Assembly (NCBI GenBank): GCA_050740975.1
Contig: JBOIEE010000334.1
Span: 1 to 42,007, forward strand
Source: JBOHHR01 sp050740975
Lineage (GTDB): Bacteria; Pseudomonadota; Gammaproteobacteria; JBOHHR01
Direction: 5' to 3'
Length of the DNA stretch: 42,007 bases
The notes below the pieces were generated by a model. That model worked only from the letters and a program-made list of their open reading frames with translations. It made no database searches and was not told where the DNA came from. Positions 7,840-16,735 of this stretch are shown here, in pieces; the first letter of the stretch is position 1; every line of letters starts with the position of its first letter. Position numbers and translations under genes: made by a program.

Positions 7840-8810
7840 CGGGATCGAATATCCAGCTTGATGGGCAGGGGCATCTCAAACATTTTTTGAGTATTGAAGG
7901 GCTTCCCCGGGAACTGCTGCTCGAGATCCTAACCACCGCCGAAGGCTTTGCGCCGGTCGGGAGGAGGCCGGTTAAGAAAGTCCCGCTGCTGCGCGGCAAG
8001 ACGATTGTCAATCTCTTCTTCGAGCCCAGTACCCGCACCCGCATCACCTTCGAGCTGGCCGCGAAACGGCTCTCCGCCGATGTCTTGACGCTCAACGTCG
8101 GCGACTCGTCCACCAGCAAGGGTGAGTCGTTGCTGGATACACTGCGCAACTTGGAGGCGATGCACTGCGATATGTTCGTGATCCGCCACGAGTGCAGTGG
8201 TGCGGCGCACTTTATTGCTAGCCACGTTTGCTCTGAGGTACGGGTTATTAATGCGGGCGACGGCCGCCATGCCCATCCCACTCAAGCGATGCTGGATATG
8301 TTCACCATCGGTCGCGCGAAAGGGGATTTTGGCGCGTTGTGCGTGGCGATTGTGGGGGATATCGCGCATTCGCGGGTGGCGCGCTCCAACATGCACGCTC
8401 TTAGAACTTTGGGAGCGCGTGAGGTGCGGGTCATTGGCCCGAGGACTCTGATCCCTCCCGAGATAGAAACTCTGGGGGTGCGCGTTTATCACGATCTTAA
8501 GTCCGGATTGCAGGATGTGGATGCGATCATCATGCTGCGGCTGCAAAATGAACGCATGCAGGGGGCTCTGCTGCCCAGTGCGCGCGAATTCTTTGAGCTC
8601 TATGGGCTGACGGAGGAGCGGCTGGCGGTGGCCAAGCCGGACGCCATCGTTTTGCACCCTGGACCCATCAATCGCGGTGTAGAGATCGACTCCCAGGTCG
8701 CTAACGGCCCGCGCTCGGTGATCCTGGACCAGGTGAGCTATGGCATCGCGGTACGCATGGCGGTTATGTCCATGGTGATGAGCAGCGCGGCTAAACCGGA
8801 GCCGCGCTGA
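7836..8810 (+). CDS. pyrB: aspartate carbamoyltransferase catalytic subunit
   Basis: PyrB condenses carbamoyl phosphate with aspartate, the committed step of pyrimidine synthesis. The 324-residue chain shows FEPSTRTR (62-69), which binds carbamoyl phosphate, SSTSKGES (91-98), GDGRHAHPTQ (141-150), and IMLRLQNERM and LHPGPINRGVE near the C-terminus. The start at ATG 7836 overlaps the pyrR stop as ATGA. The next gene is an inactive dihydroorotase homologue, as in Pseudomonas, where the two proteins form a dodecamer. No pyrI is present. Confidence 0.97.
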   Translation: MTGSNIQLDGQGHLKHFLSIEGLPRELLLEILTTAEGFAPVGRRPVKKVPLLRGKTIVNLFFEPSTRTRITFELAAKRLSADVLTLNVGDSSTSKGESLLDTLRNLEAMHCDMFVIRHECSGAAHFIASHVCSEVRVINAGDGRHAHPTQAMLDMFTIGRAKGDFGALCVAIVGDIAHSRVARSNMHALRTLGAREVRVIGPRTLIPPEIETLGVRVYHDLKSGLQDVDAIIMLRLQNERMQGALLPSAREFFELYGLTEERLAVAKPDAIVLHPGPINRGVEIDSQVANGPRSVILDQVSYGIAVRMAVMSMVMSSAAKPEPR

Positions 8811-8811
8811 G

Positions 8812-10110
8812 ATGCAGCTCTTGATCGCCAATGGCCGTGTTATCGATCCCGAAAAGGGTTTTGACGAAGTCACCGATCTCTATGTCCGTGCCGGCAAAAT
8901 CGAGAGCATAGGTAGCGCTCCCCAGGACTTCAAGCCAGAGCGTGTCATCGACGCCAGCCATCTGGTGGTAAGCCCCGGTTTTGTAGACTTGAGCGCGCGG
9001 CTGGGTGGAGGAGAGGCCGAGCATGGGGCCACCATCGTCAGCGAAACACAAGCCGCCGCTCGCGCTGGCATTACCACCTTGTGTTGTCCGCCGGATACCA
9101 CACCGGTGCTGGACATGCCAGCGGTGGCGGAGCTGATTCATCGACGCGCTCAGCAGGCAGGTTTAGCCAAGGTGCGTTGTTTAGGAGCCCTTACCCGGAG
9201 TTTGGGTGGGGAACAATTGGCCGAAATGTACGCCTTGAAGGCTATCGGTTGCGTTGGGGTGAGCAACGCTGGAAGAGCGGTGTATAACACCGAGGTACTG
9301 CGCCGCGCCCTAGAGTATGCGGGGACTTGCGGGTTGCCGGTGGTGCTACAAGCCGAGGACCATTGGTTAGGCGGTCTGGGACACATGCACGAGGGCCGCG
9401 TCAGCACCCGCCTGGGGATCCCGGGGATCCCCGAAACGGCGGAGACCGTGGCCTTGAGCCGCGATTTGCTATTGGTCGAGCAGACCGGCGTGCGCACGCA
9501 TTTCGCCCGACTTTCAACGGCCAAAGCGGTAGAGCTGCTGGCACAGGCTCAGGCCCGGGGATTGCCGGTCAGCGCCGATGTCACCATCCATCATTTGCAT
9601 CTAACCCATGACGCGGTGGGCGATTTCGATAGCATGTGCTATATACGGCCGCCGTTGCGCACAGCCGCCGACCGTAAGGCGCTGCGTGCCGCCGTCGCCC
9701 GCGGTGTCATTGCCGCCATCTGCTCGGATCACCAGCCGCATGATGTAGACGCCAAGACCGCTCCATTCGGTGCCACAGAGCCGGGAATGTCGGCTCTGGA
9801 GCTGCTGCTGCCCCTGACGCTAGAGTTGGTCCGCGGCCAGGTGTTGGATCTGTCCACGGCGATCGCCGCGATTACCTGCCGGGCCGCGCGGGTGTTGGGG
9901 ATGCAGGCAGGCACATTAGCAATCGGTGCGAGTGCCGATGTGTGTGTGTTTGATCCCGAGCGCAGATGGATTTTGACCGAAGAAAGCTTGTTGAGCGCGG
10001 GTAAGAACTCGCCGTTCCTCGGGCGCGAACTGGTGGGTAAAGTGACCCACACGCTGTTAGACGGGGAAGTGGTGTTTGACGAGGAGGCGGATGCCCCCGC
10101 TGCACGATAG
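8812..10110 (+). CDS. pyrC: PyrC' - dihydroorotase homologue lacking the metal-binding HxH motif
   Basis: The 432-residue amidohydrolase-fold protein follows pyrB by one base. Active dihydroorotases carry Asp-x-His-x-His after the first strand; here the equivalent is GFVDLSARLGG (56-66), with Ser61 and Arg63 replacing the two histidines. The later SDHQPHD (about 305-311) is retained. This is the pattern of the PyrC' or PyrX subunit known from Pseudomonas, which has no catalytic activity but is needed to assemble active PyrB. An active dihydroorotase must lie elsewhere. The stop overlaps the start of the pyrK-like gene. Confidence 0.93.
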   Translation: MQLLIANGRVIDPEKGFDEVTDLYVRAGKIESIGSAPQDFKPERVIDASHLVVSPGFVDLSARLGGGEAEHGATIVSETQAAARAGITTLCCPPDTTPVLDMPAVAELIHRRAQQAGLAKVRCLGALTRSLGGEQLAEMYALKAIGCVGVSNAGRAVYNTEVLRRALEYAGTCGLPVVLQAEDHWLGGLGHMHEGRVSTRLGIPGIPETAETVALSRDLLLVEQTGVRTHFARLSTAKAVELLAQAQARGLPVSADVTIHHLHLTHDAVGDFDSMCYIRPPLRTAADRKALRAAVARGVIAAICSDHQPHDVDAKTAPFGATEPGMSALELLLPLTLELVRGQVLDLSTAIAAITCRAARVLGMQAGTLAIGASADVCVFDPERRWILTEESLLSAGKNSPFLGRELVGKVTHTLLDGEVVFDEEADAPAAR

Positions 10111-10999
10111 CTCACCCCAAAGCGCACAGCCTAGGGGGACTATCTTTTTAGAAGAAGCCAGGGTGCTGTCGCACCATGCATACCCCGGTGGGCAGTACGT
10201 GTTGCGGGTCCAGGCACCCAAAACGGCCGCCAATGCCGCCCCCGGCCTATTTGTGCATCTACAGTGCGACCCCTTGCTGCCCATGCGGCGGCCCATGTCC
10301 CTGATGCGGGTAAATCCCGAACTGGGATGGATCGAGATCCTGTACAAGCGGCACGGGGTAGGAACCCAACTCTTAGCCCGGCGCGTCCCCGGGGAGACAG
10401 TGAGTGTGTTAGGACCCATAGGGGTGCCTTTCAAGCTGCAGGGTTACCGCCGCCGGGCGCTGCTCATCGGCGGTGGGGTTGGGATCCCACCCATGATCTA
10501 CCTGGCGGAGCACTTAAAATCCACAGCCCCCGAGGTTTCGGTGCTCGTGGTCATGGGTTCGGAAGCGCCCTTCCCCTTCCCAGCGATCCCCTCCCGCATC
10601 CTGGTACTTGGAGTTCCGGCGCCGGTTATCGCGGCCATGCCGCTTTTAGAGGATTGGGGGATCGCAAGTCGGCTCGCGAGTCGGCAAAGCTACCCTGGCT
10701 GTTTTGATGGATATGTTACCGATCTAGCGCGCTTTTGGCTTAACTCGCTGTTGCCCGCCGAAGGACATGAGGTGGAGCTGTTCGCCTGTGGCCCCACCCC
10801 GATGTTGCAAGTCGTCGCTGAATTGGCCCGCGAGTACGTTCTTCCCTGCCAGCTTTCGGTTGAAGAGTACATGGCGTGCGCGGTCGGTGGGTGTGCCGGT
10901 TGCACGGTCGCGGTGCGTACCCCCTCCGGGCCGGCGATGAAACGCGTTTGTGTCGACGGCCCGGTCTTCGAGGCATCGGAGCTTGTATTTGAGGCTTAG
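10091..10999 (+). CDS. PyrK-like dihydroorotate dehydrogenase electron-transfer subunit (FAD, 2Fe-2S)
   Basis: The product has the ferredoxin-reductase layout: an FAD-binding barrel with PMRRPMSLMRV, the NAD(P)-binding LLIGGGVGIPPMIYLAEHL, LFACGPTPML, and a C-terminal 2Fe-2S loop of pattern C-x4-C-x2-C-x15-C (MACAVGGCAGC, then RVCVDGPVF). In class 1B dihydroorotate dehydrogenase this subunit passes electrons from PyrD to NAD+. No pyrD follows, so the partner is unknown and the protein could serve another reductase. I prefer ATG 10091, with GAGGAGG just upstream inside the pyrC' end; TTG 10076 is possible. It is probably the last gene of the pyr operon. Confidence 0.85.
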   Translation: MPPLHDSSPQSAQPRGTIFLEEARVLSHHAYPGGQYVLRVQAPKTAANAAPGLFVHLQCDPLLPMRRPMSLMRVNPELGWIEILYKRHGVGTQLLARRVPGETVSVLGPIGVPFKLQGYRRRALLIGGGVGIPPMIYLAEHLKSTAPEVSVLVVMGSEAPFPFPAIPSRILVLGVPAPVIAAMPLLEDWGIASRLASRQSYPGCFDGYVTDLARFWLNSLLPAEGHEVELFACGPTPMLQVVAELAREYVLPCQLSVEEYMACAVGGCAGCTVAVRTPSGPAMKRVCVDGPVFEASELVFEA

Positions 11000-11151
11000 G
11001 GCCGGACAGGCGACAGTGTTTCACATCTGCCCACTCATCGCCGCCATGGACTGACACCCGGCGTTCTCACACTGGGTCAATCGTGGTCGGTTGGTAGGCA
11101 CGAGAGGGGCCTGGATCCGCTTCAAGTCTTCCAGCACCGAGCCAGCAGGGG

Positions 11152-11168
11152 TGCGACAATTTGTCGCA
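11152..11168. promoter_or_regulatory. perfect 17-bp palindrome, candidate operator for the 11240 operon
   Basis: TGCGACA-ATT-TGTCGCA is an exact inverted repeat 71 bases before the outer-membrane gene start. Its size and symmetry fit a dimeric repressor or activator site, but I cannot name the regulator. The 240-base gap from 11000 to 11239 shows no other gene. Confidence 0.5.
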
Positions 11169-11239
11169 TGTTCGAATATCGCTTGTTCGGTTACACTTCC
11201 CGGCCACCTGAAAATTCCAACACCAAAGAGGTCGAGTCC

Positions 11240-12340
11240 ATGCAACGACGTTACACATATCTTCAAGCGTTACTGTTTTTTGGCTTAGTGTTTCATGCCT
11301 TGTCTGCCCACGCGGATCATCTTTCGGGGGGACTTGGGATCGAGCAGACGGCCCCCATCAACACCGAAAGCGCTGTGCCCTTGAAACAAGGCTCATGGAT
11401 TGCGGGTGTGCGCACGGAATACGTTAATAACGATAGCTTTTCGGATCAGGAGCTCATCACCCTACGCGGGATCGGCATCAACCGGGATGGCGAGGCCGAT
11501 GAAGACCTGCATAGCATCGACTCCATATTAGGTGTCTCACTACGAGCCGCCTATGGTGTGACGGAAAACTTAACGGTAGGTTTTCGATTGCCTTATGTTC
11601 GGCGCGAGAATATCCGTGAGCCGGAAGAAGGACATGCCCATGGCGCGAATCCGATCGTCGTCCACGATATCGTCGAGCACGGAGACAGCGCCGGAATCGG
11701 TGACACCACCTTCTTTGGCCAATACCGGTTTTACCATGACGGGAGCAGCGATATCGCGGCCCTGTTCGGAGTCAAGACCCCGACCGGCGAGACGGGGGAA
11801 GAGGGCTTTGAAGGCGAGCACTTTGGCGGACGCTTTGTAACCGATGTGTTCCCAAGCGAAGAGGAAGAAGGACATCATCACCAAGGCACCCGCCTAGAGA
11901 CCCATCAGCAACCGGGCTCCGGTTCCTGGGACGGAATAGTTGGGGTCGCTTACAGCCGAAGCATAAGCCCGGTCAACTTTGATACGAGTGTTCTTTATAC
12001 CGTAGTCAGCGAAGGGTCTCAGGATACAGATCTCGGGGACATCTTTAACTACAACTTTGCGCTGTCGCATCCGACGAATGCTTTTGTTCCCTGCCAACCG
12101 TGCTCGTGGAACCTGGTGTTGGAGCTGAACGGCGAGTGGCGGGACAAGGAGGAGAGAGGAGATATCGAGATCGGCAACTCCGGCGGCCATGTGCTTTATC
12201 TCGCACCGGGGTTCCGCTTCATCGGCCCGGGTGGGTGGAATATGGCGCTCTCGGCCGGCTATCCGGTGGTCAACGATCTGAATGGCGATCAGTCTGAACC
12301 GGATTATCGAATCGTAGGCACGGTGAATTTCAACTTCTAA
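11240..12340 (+). CDS. outer-membrane beta-barrel protein, putative transporter
   Basis: Starting at ATG 11240 the 366-residue product has a signal peptide (MQRRYTYLQALLFFGLVFHA, cleavage after SAHA). The mature chain alternates short strands and Gly/Asp-rich turns and ends in the aromatic sequence VGTVNFNF, usual for outer-membrane barrels. The layout resembles the barrel family annotated as MetA-pathway phenol degradation or transporter proteins. Acidic and His-rich loops (EEGHAHG, EEEEGHHHQ) suggest metal contact. A further in-frame ATG at 11168 lies in the candidate operator and gives no proper signal sequence. It is 23 bases from the BNR lipoprotein gene, so they likely form an operon. 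The substrate is unknown. Confidence 0.8.
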   Translation: MQRRYTYLQALLFFGLVFHALSAHADHLSGGLGIEQTAPINTESAVPLKQGSWIAGVRTEYVNNDSFSDQELITLRGIGINRDGEADEDLHSIDSILGVSLRAAYGVTENLTVGFRLPYVRRENIREPEEGHAHGANPIVVHDIVEHGDSAGIGDTTFFGQYRFYHDGSSDIAALFGVKTPTGETGEEGFEGEHFGGRFVTDVFPSEEEEGHHHQGTRLETHQQPGSGSWDGIVGVAYSRSISPVNFDTSVLYTVVSEGSQDTDLGDIFNYNFALSHPTNAFVPCQPCSWNLVLELNGEWRDKEERGDIEIGNSGGHVLYLAPGFRFIGPGGWNMALSAGYPVVNDLNGDQSEPDYRIVGTVNFNF

Positions 12341-12363
12341 CCATACCGGCACCGCACCGTCTG

Positions 12364-13572
12364 ATGGCACGTTATACGAGGTTTGATCTACTGCATAGGC
12401 ATGATGGCGGAAGCCGCCGCACAGGGTTTCGTGCGCGAGCGTTTTCACTATTTGCGGTCCTATCTCTAGTGCTATGGGGCTGTGCCTCTGCACCGGTTGC
12501 CCCTAATGCTTCAGCGGCTGCGGCTTCCGGACTGATTGTTTCGGTGGCTTTCGCGCCCGACAGTCGCCTATGGCGGGTACGCGCCACAGCCGATCGGATT
12601 TATGTAGATTACTCAGACGATTTCGGAGTGAGCTATAGCGCGCCGATCACAGTGAATGAGACACCACAGCGGATCAGAGCGTTGCCAGAAGATCGGCCGG
12701 GGCTCGCAGCCGACAAATCGGGCCGTATCGCCGTGGTTTATTACGCCGAAGAGTCCCATGGCGTGGTTCCCTATTTCAGCTACTCACTGGATAGGGGCCA
12801 GCACTTCAGTTCACCGCGGCCTTTGACCACACCCGGATCCGAGGCCGAGCATGCGATGGTGAAGCTCGTGGCCGATGATAGGGATCGTTTCTACCTGTTC
12901 TGGTATGAGACTCGCGCACACGAGCCGGGCGCATCGCTTTACTATACGGTTAGCGACAAGCCTGAGATACTGCCTGTCCCCAACCGACGGATAACCGCTA
13001 CCCTGTGCGAATGCTGCCGGCTGGCGTTGGATTTTAATCGCGACCAACAGCCGGTACTATTGGCTCGGGTCATCTTTCCAGGAAGCGTCCGGGACCATGC
13101 GTTAATTGCACTCAACCCCGAGTCAACTCGGCGTGTGACTGACGACGACTGGTATATCGAAGCTTGTCCCAAGCACGGTCCGGCGCTCTCCATTGCTGCA
13201 GACGGTCGCTATCACATCGCCTGGTTTACCCAGGGCAAAAAACGGAAGGGCTTGTTCTACGCCTACGCGGATAACCTAGGACAGAGCTTCTCGCAACCCA
13301 AGCGTTTCGGTAACCCCAAATCCCTGCCCGAACACGCCGATGTCCTCGCGCTCGGAGATCGGGTAGTGCTCACTTGGAAGGAGTTCGATGGGCAACGGAC
13401 ACGACTCTTGGCGATGCAGTCCCGCGATCGCGGTAATACGTGGTTAGCAAGCAGTGTGATCGGAGAATCGAACAGCGGATCCGATCAGCCGGACCTCATC
13501 ACTAACGGCCAGCGTACGTTCGCGTCCTGGAGCGCTCTGGATAACGGCCATAGGCTCATTCCGATCCCGTAG
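12364..13572 (+). CDS. sialidase-like (BNR/Asp-box) lipoprotein
   Basis: The 402-residue protein has a long basic N-terminus, a hydrophobic segment and a lipobox (LVLWGC, Cys40), so it should be a lipid-anchored envelope protein. The mature part has repeated blades such as YVDYSDDFGVSYSAP, FSYSLDRGQHFSSP, YAYADNLGQSFSQP and QSRDRGNTWLAS, the S-x-D-x-G-x-x-F/W Asp-box pattern of sialidase-fold propellers. An unusual CECCRLALDF motif lies mid-protein. I would not infer sialidase activity: catalytic Arg/Tyr residues were not verified. It probably works with the barrel protein upstream. Its last codons lie in a 52-bp sequence repeated at 18813. Confidence 0.75.
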   Translation: MARYTRFDLLHRHDGGSRRTGFRARAFSLFAVLSLVLWGCASAPVAPNASAAAASGLIVSVAFAPDSRLWRVRATADRIYVDYSDDFGVSYSAPITVNETPQRIRALPEDRPGLAADKSGRIAVVYYAEESHGVVPYFSYSLDRGQHFSSPRPLTTPGSEAEHAMVKLVADDRDRFYLFWYETRAHEPGASLYYTVSDKPEILPVPNRRITATLCECCRLALDFNRDQQPVLLARVIFPGSVRDHALIALNPESTRRVTDDDWYIEACPKHGPALSIAADGRYHIAWFTQGKKRKGLFYAYADNLGQSFSQPKRFGNPKSLPEHADVLALGDRVVLTWKEFDGQRTRLLAMQSRDRGNTWLASSVIGESNSGSDQPDLITNGQRTFASWSALDNGHRLIPIP

Positions 13573-13617
13573 GTTGAAGGAGGTGCGAATGATTTCGGGG
13601 AGCGAGGTGGGCGGAGG
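13566..13617 (+). repeat. left copy of a 52-bp direct repeat bracketing the SIR2-HD island
   Basis: From CCCGTAGGTTGAAGGAGG to GGTGGGCGGAGG, this sequence recurs at 18813-18864 in the same orientation with two mismatches. The left copy includes the stop codon of the BNR lipoprotein gene. The repeats could be recombination or insertion borders of the intervening 5.2 kb. Confidence 0.85.
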
Positions 13618-13680
13618 GGACATAAACTCGGTACTCGACTGGTCATCCGTGGCGAGGAATTTCAGCTATGGAGACAGTAA

Positions 13681-13820
13681 ACGTTTATCGGAAGCTACGT
13701 TGGACGCAGGGAGTGTCACATAGAATCCGACTGGCTGCTGATCTACAAGTTGGACCGGAACACATCCTCTTCGAGCGCACACGGTCGCACGCGGACTTAT
13801 TTAGAGATAACGCTGATTGA
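13681..13820 (+). pseudogene. C-terminal remnant of a YafQ-like mRNA-interferase toxin
   Basis: One frame reads IGSYVGRRECHIESDWLLIY, and after a one-base shift another reads HILFERTRSHADLFRDNAD and stops at 13818-13820. ECHI..DWLLIYK followed by L.RTGSHSDLF is the C-terminal signature of YafQ-type toxins, including the catalytic His region. The upstream half is missing and a stop precedes the fragment. It lies between the left direct repeat and the SIR2-HD gene, so a toxin-antitoxin module may once have occupied this site. The rest of 13618-13925 contains only the presumed promoter of the next gene. Confidence 0.65.
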
Positions 13821-13925
13821 AACTAGGCCTGTGGGGTTAGATCCTATAGGTCATTTACGCGATCATATTGATTGCCTTATAGTTCAATATATGGCGTCTG
13901 GTTATATCTGCCTGTTGGATGAGAA

Positions 13926-16718
13926 ATGGCCAATACTGCAAACCCAATTACGTTCTTTCGCGGAGAGCCCTTCGAGTTGTCCCGGCCCGTGTCGAGCCGC
14001 TTTTTTGACAAGTTCGCTCAGAAATGGCGTCAACCGTTAGGAGAGGGAAGGCGGCCCCTCTTTGTGCTTGGCGCAGGAGTATCGCGCGCTGCATCTGTGC
14101 CAATGATGTCCGATATGCTTAGCCACCTAAGCAAGCTATTGGAAGAAGCGCAGCAGGACCAGACTACCGATAGTGCTCTAGGGGAAGCGCGCTTATACTC
14201 CGAACAAGCGATTGCAACGCGCGGTCGTACTGATTGTGCGCTGCTCTTTGGGGCGTTACAGGATTCGGAGAAACCAGAGGCAAGGGACGTATGGCGCACG
14301 TTCTGCCAGGACTTCATTTCTGGGGAGATTACCACTGATGCGCAACCGCCGGCGCATACCTCCCTATTCGAGGCCCAACCCACTGAGACGCACCAGTGGA
14401 TCGCAGATCTAGTAGTTACGTCTCAGGCGCAATGCATAAGTCTCAATTTCGATGGCCTCACCCGAAAAGCCATCGACAACATGCTCAGGAGCAAGAATGG
14501 ATCCGGTAAATGTGTGATCCTGGACACGGCTGAAAAGATAACGAACTTCATAGGCCGCGATCCAAGAAGCAATGAGGCAAAGCACCTGCGGTCTATAATC
14601 AAGCTGCGGGGAGACGTATTCTACGCCATCTGTGTTACGCCTGGCTGTCCTCTCTCAGAGATCCAGACTCCCGTTTATGACCTCCCGACCTCCGACCCAA
14701 AGCAGCGCCTAACGTGTCCTGAGTGCAAATGCCAGAGAAACCTCCAGATTGCGTTTCCGGGGCACCACGATAAAGAGCGGGAAAGCGAAGCGATTCTTGA
14801 CGCCGCATGGCGGTACCTAGTTCCGTCCACTTCATTGTTCATGATCATGGGCTTCAGTGGCGAATGGGATGGCAGCGTTGTCGAATTTGTTTTCTCGGCA
14901 GCACAACTGCTAAGCGTCCCAGTTATTGACGTCCGGATTAAACCGGACGAGGAGTCTTCGCATTACATTAAAGATATTTGGTGTCAGCGGTTCCCACGGG
15001 TAGAGTATCAGCCCATTTACTGCACTGCGGATGAATTCGCCACCCGCGCTGCAAACAATGTTAGTGCCAGGAATAACGCTGAGGTCATTGCAGTGGTCGG
15101 CTGCCCAGTCATAAAGCCTAAGCCCTTGCCCGCAGACCACATTTGGGACACCAGAGGGACAGACGTGCGTCCTATGATCGGTCAGATCTGCGCAGCCGAC
15201 GACTTTCGCAGTTTGGAGAACTACTCACAGTTAGGGCTTAAGACCTTCTGGTGGGGGGCGGTAGGGAGTTTCCAACTACACGACCGATATCACCACTCCA
15301 TTGGAACGATGCGAGTCGCTTCAAGATGGCATGGATGCCTCACGGATTGTGCTTTTTCGAATGACCTTTCAAGAGCAAGTGACAGAGAAAACGAATTCTT
15401 GGCTATTGCGGCATTGCTGCACGACTATGGACATCTCCCATTTTCACACTTGTTTGAAGAGATATTCGACGAGCTACATTGGACGACGGTGAATTCCTCG
15501 GGCAAACCATGGCACGAGGTCCTGACCCACAAAAAGATCCGCGAGCTGGTCGCCATGGATATCGCTGGTAAGCAAGATGCTGTTAAAATGTACACTGAAT
15601 ATCTCGGATTTACGGTCGATCAATTGCTCAGTTTGATAGATGGATGTCTTGGAAAGCCTTATCTCGACGCACTTGTTAATAGCCCCCTCGACGCAGACAA
15701 GATCGATTATGTATTTCGTGACCTCTACTTCCTTGAAATGGCGGGCAAGCTGGAACATAGAAGGCTTGGGAATAGCGTAGGAGATCCTATAGCGTGGCGA
15801 GATGATTTCTTTCGAGAACAAGAGCTATCCCCGGAGCAACTAATTCGTCTCAACGGCCGTTCTGCTTTAAGATTGCTGGAACTTCTCGAGACACGACGAA
15901 ATCTGTATTTTAAGTTTTACCTTTCTCCTGAAATGCGTGTGATGGAGCGGATTACGGCCTTCGTAATGACTAATTATCTCGCGCACGTCATATCAAGAAA
16001 GCTAGGTGATGAGATTCGAGATAGCGATCAGCCGTTCGAATACGATCACGGCGATCTGAAAGTTCGCCTCGCAACCGATAACATCCTTGGCAAGTACGAC
16101 AACGTGATGATCAACCACAGCACTAATAAGTATAAGGAGCTCCCCCTGTTGGGTGTGCTCCTGGAAGAGTTGCTGGAGGACGGGTTTCCGATTGACGATG
16201 TCCCGCGTGAGGTGCTCAAGAAACTTAAGGATACGCTGAATAGATTCCCGAAAGATCGAGACGAAGGCCCATTCGGGGTGACAGTAAGGGACGTATATAA
16301 GGATTTGCACGTTGGTGGACCGTATTATTTCGACTCGTCGCATGAAGGAAAGATTAGGGACATGGTTAGAGAACTAACCTTGCTCTATCAGGGTTCAGTG
16401 CTGTTCGATGTTGTTAAGACTCCGCGCTTCCTTGCTGGGGCAAAAACAAGAAGATATCGTCGCTTGTGGGCCAATGGAGAGGTTATCGGAGAGACGTTTC
16501 TAGTGCCGTCCATTAATCCAATGAAATGGACAGTCAAGACACGTGCCGCGGTTCCGTTAGGCGCTGTAGATTTCGGGCAACTCGAACGTCAGTACCTTCA
16601 GGTGATTGTCTTTGACCCGCTAGGTTATCCTACAAAGGCTCGTTTCGTTGACCAAGAGTTTCGGCGCAGATGCCGTGCGAGTGGCGTCGATTTTATGGAC
16701 ACAATTACGTCGAATTGA
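13926..16718 (+). CDS. SIR2-like domain fused to a SAMHD1/dGTPase-like HD phosphohydrolase domain
   Basis: The 930-residue protein has two enzyme-like parts. Residues 1 to about 390 are SIR2-like: FVLGAGVSRAA (47-57, nucleotide-binding GAG-x-S), SLNFDGL (172-178), KLRGD (226-230, where sirtuins have KLHG), paired cysteines C236/C241 and C264/C267 like the sirtuin zinc ribbon, and MGFSGEWD (308-315). Residues from about 400 form an HD domain: RYHHSIGT (454-461), ALLHDYGHLPFSH (496-508) with H499-D500, and SPLDADKIDYVFRD (586-599), matching SAMHD1-type dNTP triphosphohydrolases and COG1078. By analogy it may degrade or sense NAD+ and act on dNTPs; this is inference. It heads an operon with a protein of unknown function and a zinc peptidase. 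Confidence 0.85.
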   Translation: MANTANPITFFRGEPFELSRPVSSRFFDKFAQKWRQPLGEGRRPLFVLGAGVSRAASVPMMSDMLSHLSKLLEEAQQDQTTDSALGEARLYSEQAIATRGRTDCALLFGALQDSEKPEARDVWRTFCQDFISGEITTDAQPPAHTSLFEAQPTETHQWIADLVVTSQAQCISLNFDGLTRKAIDNMLRSKNGSGKCVILDTAEKITNFIGRDPRSNEAKHLRSIIKLRGDVFYAICVTPGCPLSEIQTPVYDLPTSDPKQRLTCPECKCQRNLQIAFPGHHDKERESEAILDAAWRYLVPSTSLFMIMGFSGEWDGSVVEFVFSAAQLLSVPVIDVRIKPDEESSHYIKDIWCQRFPRVEYQPIYCTADEFATRAANNVSARNNAEVIAVVGCPVIKPKPLPADHIWDTRGTDVRPMIGQICAADDFRSLENYSQLGLKTFWWGAVGSFQLHDRYHHSIGTMRVASRWHGCLTDCAFSNDLSRASDRENEFLAIAALLHDYGHLPFSHLFEEIFDELHWTTVNSSGKPWHEVLTHKKIRELVAMDIAGKQDAVKMYTEYLGFTVDQLLSLIDGCLGKPYLDALVNSPLDADKIDYVFRDLYFLEMAGKLEHRRLGNSVGDPIAWRDDFFREQELSPEQLIRLNGRSALRLLELLETRRNLYFKFYLSPEMRVMERITAFVMTNYLAHVISRKLGDEIRDSDQPFEYDHGDLKVRLATDNILGKYDNVMINHSTNKYKELPLLGVLLEELLEDGFPIDDVPREVLKKLKDTLNRFPKDRDEGPFGVTVRDVYKDLHVGGPYYFDSSHEGKIRDMVRELTLLYQGSVLFDVVKTPRFLAGAKTRRYRRLWANGEVIGETFLVPSINPMKWTVKTRAAVPLGAVDFGQLERQYLQVIVFDPLGYPTKARFVDQEFRRRCRASGVDFMDTITSN

Positions 16719-16735
16719 CTAGCTCAGGAGGCGCA

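Noticed and set aside
7929..8873. 314-codon minus-strand frame opposite pyrB
   Set aside because: It mirrors a well conserved pyrB gene in high-GC sequence and its translation resembles no protein family.
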